NCBI GenBank assembly: GCA_030604885.1
Contig: JAUVUZ010000008.1
Coordinates: forward strand, 1-64,000
Direction: 5' to 3'
Origin: Alphaproteobacteria bacterium
Lineage (GTDB): Bacteria > Pseudomonadota > Alphaproteobacteria > Rhodospirillales > Rhodospirillaceae
DNA length: 64,000 nucleotides
Shown here: piece by piece, positions 59,357 to 64,000 of the stretch
Layout of the letters: every line of letters begins with the position of its first letter
Numbering within the stretch: position 1 is the stretch's first letter
Notes under the pieces: generated by a model
What the model was told of the DNA's origin: nothing
The model's input: only the letters and a program-made list of their open reading frames with translations
Databases searched by the model: none
Translations under genes and position numbers: made by a program

Positions 59357-59668
59357 ATGCCGAAACCATCCGAACCGCAGAAGCGCACGGTCGAGCGGGT
59401 GATGCACGAATTCAAGCACGGCGACCTCGAAAGCGGCTCGGGGCGCAAGGTCAAATCCCGCAAGCAGGCGATCGCCATCGCCCTGAGCGAGGCGGGCGCC
59501 TCGAACCGGGAAACCCCGCAGGCCAATCGCGCCAACCTGCGCCGCACCAAGGCCAAGGAGCGGCAGCGCGAGACCAAGGCCGACCTCTACGCCGAGGCCC
59601 GCCGCCGCGACCTTCCCGGCCGCTCGAAGATGACCAAGGCGCAGTTGCGGAGCGCCCTGAAGCATTGA
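59357..59668 (+). CDS. Small basic protein with DUF6496 and Rho_N-like segment
   Basis: This 103-aa protein has an N-terminal part matching DUF6496 (KRTVERVMHEFKHGDLESGS, KVKSRKQAIAIALSEAG) and a C-terminal segment TKADLYAEARRRDLPGRSKM like the Rho N-terminal (SAP-like) nucleic-acid-binding motif. Function is unknown; DNA binding or stress-related chromatin role is inference. AAAGGAG precedes ATG 59357 by 7 nt. It is missed as a separate ORF in the track, where it is fused to a 1140-aa shadow. Confidence 0.85.
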   Translation: MPKPSEPQKRTVERVMHEFKHGDLESGSGRKVKSRKQAIAIALSEAGASNRETPQANRANLRRTKAKERQRETKADLYAEARRRDLPGRSKMTKAQLRSALKH

Positions 59669-59861
59669 CGCGGCGGCCGCGCCGCCCCATATCCAAGGCA
59701 TGGGAACGACCCATTCCCGGCTCCACCGTCCGCTTTTCAAGTGCGGGGTCGGCACGGACCGGCGAAGATATCCGGCAATTCAGGAGGACATCCTCAAGAG
59801 CCGGAGGGCGTTTCCGAAGAGGGCCCGTCGGAGTGGATCAGATCCGCCGACGGGCCTTTTT
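59669..59861 (+). ncRNA. Possible small RNA or 3' UTR ending in a strong terminator
   Basis: Between the DUF6496 gene and the MFS promoter lies about 150 nt with small inverted repeats (for example GAGGA-CA-TCCTC) before a strong terminator at 59822-59861. No ORF with a ribosome binding site is seen. It may be a small RNA or simply the long 3' UTR of the upstream gene; no RNA family was recognised. Confidence 0.25.
59822..59861 (+). terminator. Intrinsic terminator
   Basis: GGCCCGTCGG and CCGACGGGCC pair (10 bp) around a 15-nt loop that can itself pair partly (GGATC/GATCC), followed by five T. Confidence 0.85.
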
Positions 59862-59922
59862 CCATTTGCGCATGCCTGCCGCTCCGATGGCGCGGGTTGT
59901 CGGCGGCTCCTCCCTTCCGTAA

Positions 59923-59935
59923 GTTATAGTCTTCG
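59923..59935 (+). promoter_or_regulatory. TATAGT -10 / recurrent element before the MFS gene
   Basis: GTTATAGTCTTCG contains TATAGT (59925-59930) 38 nt before the MFS start, matching the -10/element form seen upstream of the hmuT-type gene (GTTATAGTGTTGC). No good -35 is seen. Confidence 0.35.
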
Positions 59936-59968
59936 CCCGCGTCGCCGGGCCGCAGGGACATTCGGACG

Positions 59969-61234
59969 ATGCGCGAGCGGCTGCACTACGCATGGGTCGT
60001 CGCCGCCGTCACCTTCGCGGTGATGGTGGTGGGGGCGGGGGTCAGGGCCTCGCCCGGGGTGCTGATCGTGCCGCTGGAGCAGGAGTTCGGCTGGACCAAG
60101 GCCACCATCAGCATTTCCATCGCGGTGACGATCTTCCTCTACGGCCTGTGCGGCCCGTTCGCGGTGGCGATCTTCGAACGCTTCGGCCTCGCCCGCAGCG
60201 TGTCGGCGGCGCTGCTGCTGCTGGCCTTCGGCGTGTTCGCCACCTCGCGGATTTCCCACCCCTGGCACATGACCGCGCTGTGGGGCGTGCTGGTGGGCTG
60301 CGGCACCGGCATGATCGCCATGGTATTGGGCGCGACGGTGGCCAACCGCTGGTTCGTCAAGCGCCGGGGCGTGGTGCTGGGGGCGCTCACCGCCTCCGCC
60401 GCCACCGGACAGCTGGTGTTCCTGCCGATGCTCGCCAGCATCAGCGCCGCGCACGGCTGGCGCACGGTGTCCTACGTCGTCGCCGCGGCGGCGCTGGCGC
60501 TGGCGCCGGTGGCGCTGTGGCTGCTGCGCGATTATCCCGCCCACCTCGGCCTGCCGCGTTACGGCGAAACCGAGCCGACGCCGCCGCCGGTCTCCTCCGT
60601 CAACCCGGCGCGGCGCGCCATCGACGCGTTGCGCCGGGGCGTCGCCTCGCGGGATTTCTGGCTGCTGTCGGGCACCTTCTTCATCTGCGGCGCCTCCACC
60701 AACGGCCTCGTCGGCACCCACCTGATTCCGCTGTGCGTCGATTACGGCTACGCGGAGGTGGTGGGGGCGGGGCTGCTGGCGGCGATGGGCGTGTTCGACC
60801 TGATCGGCACCACCGCCTCGGGCTGGCTCACCGACCGCTACGACAGCCGCAAGCTGCTGGCGTGGTATTACGGCCTGCGCGGCCTGTCGCTGATGTTCGT
60901 GCCGTTCGCGTTCGGCTACGACACCCTGGGGCTGTCGATTTTTGCGGTGTTCTACGGCCTCGACTGGATCGCCACGGTGCCGCCCACGGTGCGGCTGGCG
61001 GGCAAGGCGTTCGGCGACGCCAACGCCGCGCTGATGTTCGGCTGGATCGCGGTGGCGCACCAGATCGGCGCGGCGTTCGCCGCCTACGCCGCCGGGTACG
61101 TGCGCACCGCCACCGGCGACTATTTCGCGGCGTTCTTCGGCGCGGGCGTGCTGTGCCTCGCGGCGGTGGTGATGTCGCTGGCGATCGGCCGCCGCACGGA
61201 TTCCGAGGACGGGCTGGCCGCCGAGGCCGCCTGA
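59969..61234 (+). CDS. Major facilitator superfamily transporter
   Basis: This 421-aa protein has 12 predicted helices, an MFS-type motif in NRWFVKRRGVVLGAL and a second in GWLTDRYDSRKLL. It resembles MFS proteins often annotated as oxalate/formate or monocarboxylate antiporters (RASPGVLIVPLEQEFGWTKA). The substrate is not determined. Its 3' end overlaps the convergent sitD gene by 115 nt. Confidence 0.86.
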   Translation: MRERLHYAWVVAAVTFAVMVVGAGVRASPGVLIVPLEQEFGWTKATISISIAVTIFLYGLCGPFAVAIFERFGLARSVSAALLLLAFGVFATSRISHPWHMTALWGVLVGCGTGMIAMVLGATVANRWFVKRRGVVLGALTASAATGQLVFLPMLASISAAHGWRTVSYVVAAAALALAPVALWLLRDYPAHLGLPRYGETEPTPPPVSSVNPARRAIDALRRGVASRDFWLLSGTFFICGASTNGLVGTHLIPLCVDYGYAEVVGAGLLAAMGVFDLIGTTASGWLTDRYDSRKLLAWYYGLRGLSLMFVPFAFGYDTLGLSIFAVFYGLDWIATVPPTVRLAGKAFGDANAALMFGWIAVAHQIGAAFAAYAAGYVRTATGDYFAAFFGAGVLCLAAVVMSLAIGRRTDSEDGLAAEAA

Positions 61235-62046
61235 CGCCGCGCCGTCGCCGCGAACGCCAGCGCGAACTCGGCCATCAGCGCCAGCACGATGGTCGGCCCC
61301 GGCGCGCTGTCGATGACGGCGCTGACGCCGATGCCGACGCCGCACGCCAGCAGCGACGCCGCCACCGCCGTCGCCAGCATCCGTCCGAAGCTGCGGGCGA
61401 GGAGAAAGGCGACGGCGCCCGGCGCGATCAGCAGCGCGACGGTGAGGATGATTCCCGCCGCCTTCAACGCCCCCACCACCGCGAGCGACAGCATCGCCAG
61501 CAGGCCGTAATGCAGCAGCCGCACCGGCAGGCCGACGGCGCGGGCCTGCACCGGGTCGAAGGCGAACAGCAGCAGGTCCCGCCACTTCGCCGCCACCGCC
61601 AGCGCGATGACGGCGGCGATCAGCGCGGTGTCGCGGAGGTCGGCGGAGGAGACGCCGAGCACGTCGCCGAACAGGATGTGGTCGAGGTGAACCTCGGTCT
61701 CGATCTTGGTGTAGAGCACCAGGCCCAGCGCGAACATGCCCGAGAACACCACCCCGAGCACGGTGTCCTGCTTCACCCGGCTGTTGGCCTGAAGATAGCC
61801 CGCCCCCAGGGCGCAGGTCATCCCGGCGGCGAACGCGCCGAGGGGCAGGGGCACCCCGGCGACGTGGGCGAGGACGATCCCGGGCAGGACCGCGTGGGAG
61901 ATCGCGTCGCCCATCAGCGACCAGCCCTTGAGCACCAGGAAGCACGACAGCAGCGCCGTCGGCACCGCCACCAGAACCGAGATCGCCAGCGCCCGCTGCA
62001 TGAAGTCGAGGGACAGCACCTGAAGCAGGGTATCGAACGCGGTCAT
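61120..62046 (-). CDS. sitD: Mn/Fe ABC transporter permease (SitD/MntD type)
   Basis: This 308-aa ABC-3 family permease has FLVLKGWSLMGDAISHAVLPGIVLA, FDPVQARAVGLP and about eight helices. It ends with a hydrophilic tail (about 35 residues) that overlaps the MFS gene; typical members are shorter. ATG 62046 overlaps the sitC stop by 4 nt. The upstream ORF part in the track is shadow. Confidence 0.88.
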   Translation of the reverse strand: MTAFDTLLQVLSLDFMQRALAISVLVAVPTALLSCFLVLKGWSLMGDAISHAVLPGIVLAHVAGVPLPLGAFAAGMTCALGAGYLQANSRVKQDTVLGVVFSGMFALGLVLYTKIETEVHLDHILFGDVLGVSSADLRDTALIAAVIALAVAAKWRDLLLFAFDPVQARAVGLPVRLLHYGLLAMLSLAVVGALKAAGIILTVALLIAPGAVAFLLARSFGRMLATAVAASLLACGVGIGVSAVIDSAPGPTIVLALMAEFALAFAATARRQAASAASPSSESVRRPIASDITTAARHSTPAPKNAAK

Positions 62047-62891
62047 GATGCGACCTCCGCGGCGCGGCGGCGGGCGGCGAGCAGGCCGTGGACCGGCGCG
62101 AACACGAACGCGCCGAGGAACAGCAGGGTTTGCAGCACCACGATCACGCCGCCGGTGGCGCCGTCGAGGAAATAGCTGAGGTAGGCCCCCACCAGGCTGG
62201 TGCCCGCGCCGATGCCGACGCTGATGGCGAGCAGCCGGGGAAAGCGGTCGGTGAGCAGATAGGCGGTGGCGCCGGGAGTGACCACCAGGGCGATCACCAG
62301 GAACGCGCCGACGGTCTGCATCGCCGCCACGGTGCAGGCGGCGAGCACGGCGAAGAACATCACCTTCAGCCGCGTCGCCGGCAGGCCCACGGCGCGGGCG
62401 TGGGTTTCGTCGAAGAACACCAGCAGCAGGTCCTTCCACTTCGCCGCGAGGAAGACGAGGGAAACGACGCCGATCAGCAACAGTTGCAGGGTGTCGGCGG
62501 GGGCGATGGCGAGCACGTTGCCGAGCACGATGGTCTGAACGTTCACCGCCGTCGGGGAGAGCGACACCATGAACAGCCCGAGGCCGAAGAAGCCGGTGAA
62601 GATCAGCCCGATGATCGCATCCTGCTTGAGCCGGGTGCGGCGGTTGAGGAACAGCATCGCCGCCGCCGCCAGGCCCCCGGCGAAGAACGCGCCGAGGGAG
62701 AACGGCAGGCCGAGCATGTAGGCCCCCGCCACGCCCGGGACGATGGCATGGGAGAGCGCGTCGCCGATCAGCGACCAGCCCTTCAGCATGATGAACGCGG
62801 AGAGGAAGGCGCAGATGCCGCCCACCAGGGCGCTCACCAGGATCGCGGTGCGCATGGAGTCGTAAGCGAAGGGTTCCAGCAGCGTCGTCAT
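62043..62891 (-). CDS. sitC: Mn/Fe ABC transporter permease (SitC/MntC type)
   Basis: This 282-aa ABC-3 permease has FIMLKGWSLIGDALSHAIVPGVA, FDETHARAVGLPATRLK and about eight helices, paralogous to the next gene. It pairs with SitD to form the channel. It overlaps sitB by 4 nt. Confidence 0.9.
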   Translation of the reverse strand: MTTLLEPFAYDSMRTAILVSALVGGICAFLSAFIMLKGWSLIGDALSHAIVPGVAGAYMLGLPFSLGAFFAGGLAAAAMLFLNRRTRLKQDAIIGLIFTGFFGLGLFMVSLSPTAVNVQTIVLGNVLAIAPADTLQLLLIGVVSLVFLAAKWKDLLLVFFDETHARAVGLPATRLKVMFFAVLAACTVAAMQTVGAFLVIALVVTPGATAYLLTDRFPRLLAISVGIGAGTSLVGAYLSYFLDGATGGVIVVLQTLLFLGAFVFAPVHGLLAARRRAAEVAS

Positions 62892-63703
62892 CGCCCCTCC
62901 GCCGGATCGCCGTAGAGCAGCAGGGGGCGCTCGTCGTCGGTCATCACCCCCACCGGCCGGTCGCCCCGGCCGAGCGCCACGTGGCGCAGCGCGCCGCCGA
63001 AGGTGGCTTCGAGATTGGCGCGGGTGAACACCTCGGCGGTGGGGCCCGAGGCCAGCACGGTGCGGTCCAGCAGCACCACGTGGTCGCAGAATTCCGGCAC
63101 GCTGCCGAGATCGTGGGTGGAGACCAGCATCACCCGGCCCTCGGCGCGCAGGCCGCGCAGCAGCTCGACGATCGCCGCCTCGCTCCCCACGTCGATGCCG
63201 GTGAAGGGTTCGTCGAGCAGGATCACGCGGCTGTCCTGCGCCAGGGCGCGGGCGAGGAACACGCGCTTCTTCTGGCCGCCGGACAATTCGCCGATCTGGC
63301 GCTTGCGCAGGGCGGAAAGGCCGACGCGGGCGAGGGCGGCGTCCACCGCCGCGCGGTCGGCGGTGCGGGGGATGCGCAGCGGGTTCATCCGCCCGTAGCG
63401 CCCCATCATCACCACGTCCTCCACCAGCACCGGAAAGCTCCAGTCCACGTCCTCGCTCTGCGGCACGTAGGCGACGAGGTTGGCTTTCAGCGCCGCCTCT
63501 ACCGGCTGGCCGAGCACCGCGACGCGCCCGCTGCCCCGCTCCAGCCCCATGATCGCCTTGAACAGGGTGGACTTGCCGCTGCCGTTCACCCCCACCAGGG
63601 CGGCGATGGCCCCGACCGGGATCGCGAAGCTCGCGTCGCGCAGGGCGGTGTGGCCGTTGCGATAGGTGACGGTAAGACCCTCGACGGCGAGGCCCGCGGT
63701 CAT
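62888..63703 (-). CDS. sitB: Mn/Fe ABC transporter ATPase (SitB/MntB type)
   Basis: This 271-aa ATPase has Walker A GVNGSGKST, signature LSGGQKKRVFLARAL, Walker B VILLDEPFTGID and STHDLG. It belongs to the manganese/iron/zinc ABC group. It overlaps sitA by 4 nt. Confidence 0.9.
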   Translation of the reverse strand: MTAGLAVEGLTVTYRNGHTALRDASFAIPVGAIAALVGVNGSGKSTLFKAIMGLERGSGRVAVLGQPVEAALKANLVAYVPQSEDVDWSFPVLVEDVVMMGRYGRMNPLRIPRTADRAAVDAALARVGLSALRKRQIGELSGGQKKRVFLARALAQDSRVILLDEPFTGIDVGSEAAIVELLRGLRAEGRVMLVSTHDLGSVPEFCDHVVLLDRTVLASGPTAEVFTRANLEATFGGALRHVALGRGDRPVGVMTDDERPLLLYGDPAEGR

Positions 63704-64000
63704 GGCGCCAACCCCCGGGCGACGGTTTCGGCGGTGACCCGCAGCAGGTCGAGGTAGGTGGGCACCGGGCCGTCGGCGGCGGAGAGGGAGTCGACGTAGA
63801 GCACGCCGCCGTATTTGGCGCCGGTCTCCCGCGCCACCTGCTGCGCCGGTTTGGGCGAGATCGTGCTCTCGCTGAACACCGCCGGGATGCGGTGGCGCTT
63901 CACCGCGTCGACCACCTTGCGCACCTGCTGCGGCGTGCCCTGCTGGTCGGCGTTGATGGGCCAGAGGTACAGCTCCTTGAGGCCGAAATCGCGGGCGAGG
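63700..64000 (-). CDS. sitA: Mn/Fe ABC transporter substrate-binding protein (SitA type), C-terminal part
   Basis: Only the last 99-100 codons are in the window; the frame is open to the right edge. ELYLWPINADQQGTPQQVRK, VFSESTISPKPAQQVA and YGGVLYVDSLSAADGPVPTYLDLLRV are characteristic of SitA/PsaA-family Mn/Fe-binding proteins, including metal-ligand Glu and Asp. The zinc-specific His-rich loop cannot be assessed here. The ORF track starts at an internal ATG, which is not the gene start. Confidence 0.88.
   Translation of the reverse strand, partial: LARDFGLKELYLWPINADQQGTPQQVRKVVDAVKRHRIPAVFSESTISPKPAQQVARETGAKYGGVLYVDSLSAADGPVPTYLDLLRVTAETVARGLAP

Noticed and set aside
55494-59369. 1291-aa minus-strand ORF spanning four genes
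   Set aside because: Only its last 233 residues encode a recognisable alpha/beta hydrolase. The rest is Arg/Ala/Gly/His-rich shadow sequence antisense to the phosphatase and antiporter genes, and out of frame with the methyltransferase gene on the same strand.

Overview
The window looks like chromosome of a GC-rich alphaproteobacterium, probably Rhodospirillales-like. That placement is an inference from an initiator tRNA with the alphaproteobacterial A:U variation in its anticodon stem, a CobN/ChlI/ChlD-type cobaltochelatase, a heterodimeric B12-dependent methylmalonyl-CoA mutase, a Na+-NQR operon and very GC-rich codon use. No phage, transposase, integrase, CRISPR array or rRNA was seen. Genes are tightly packed, and many neighbours overlap by 4 nt (ATGA/GTGA).

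Layout. (1) 0-18.5 kb is a cobalamin and tetrapyrrole/metal region: tRNA-fMet; two AAA+ chelatase subunits (ChlD-like, then ChlI-like); a HmuTUV-type ABC importer; a BtuB-like TonB-dependent receptor; mutA-mutB-meaB behind a cobalamin riboswitch; and cobN behind a second cobalamin riboswitch with an intrinsic terminator. cobN is interrupted by an in-frame TAG where a Tyr codon is expected. A GTTATAGTRTTGC-like element recurs near several of these promoters. (2) 18.6-46.4 kb is a catabolic block whose base composition looks less extreme by eye. It is bracketed by an imperfect ~57 bp repeat, one copy of which shares 14 nt with the 3' end of tRNA-fMet. It encodes an N-carbamoyl-D-amino-acid hydrolase, a Dpp-type peptide ABC importer, two N-acyl-D-amino-acid deacylases, hydroxyacid dehydrogenases, an RraA-like aldolase, an aminotransferase, an SDR, a DapA-like lyase, split PxpA/PxpBC (ATP-dependent 5-oxoprolinase family), a TRAP transporter, an M20 N-carbamoyl-L-amino-acid-hydrolase-type enzyme, an M24 creatinase/ectoine-hydrolase-like protein, an M20 deacylase, and four regulators (two LysR, two GntR). 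(3) 46.6-54.9 kb holds a FemAB/GNAT-like gene and a complete reverse-strand nqrABCDEF-apbE-nqrM operon. (4) 55.5-64 kb holds housekeeping and transport genes: an alpha/beta hydrolase, a THUMP RNA methyltransferase, a histidine phosphatase, a CPA1 antiporter, a small DUF6496/Rho_N protein, an MFS transporter and a SitABCD/Mnt-type Mn/Fe ABC importer (sitA cut by the window end).

How the parts fit. Cobalt insertion (CobN plus the AAA+ pair), the receptor/ABC importer and the B12-using mutase with its MeaB chaperone form a cobalamin supply-and-use region, with control by riboswitches and possibly a Zur/Fur-family repressor. The catabolic block looks built to import D- or N-blocked amino acids, peptides and possibly cyclic lactams or ureides. 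It would open or deblock them by several hydrolases and pass the products to transamination, reduction or aldol cleavage. No classical hydantoinase is present although both D- and L-type carbamoylases are, so PxpABC acting as ring opener is the main novel hypothesis. All functional calls rest on motif and family recognition by eye; no searches were run.
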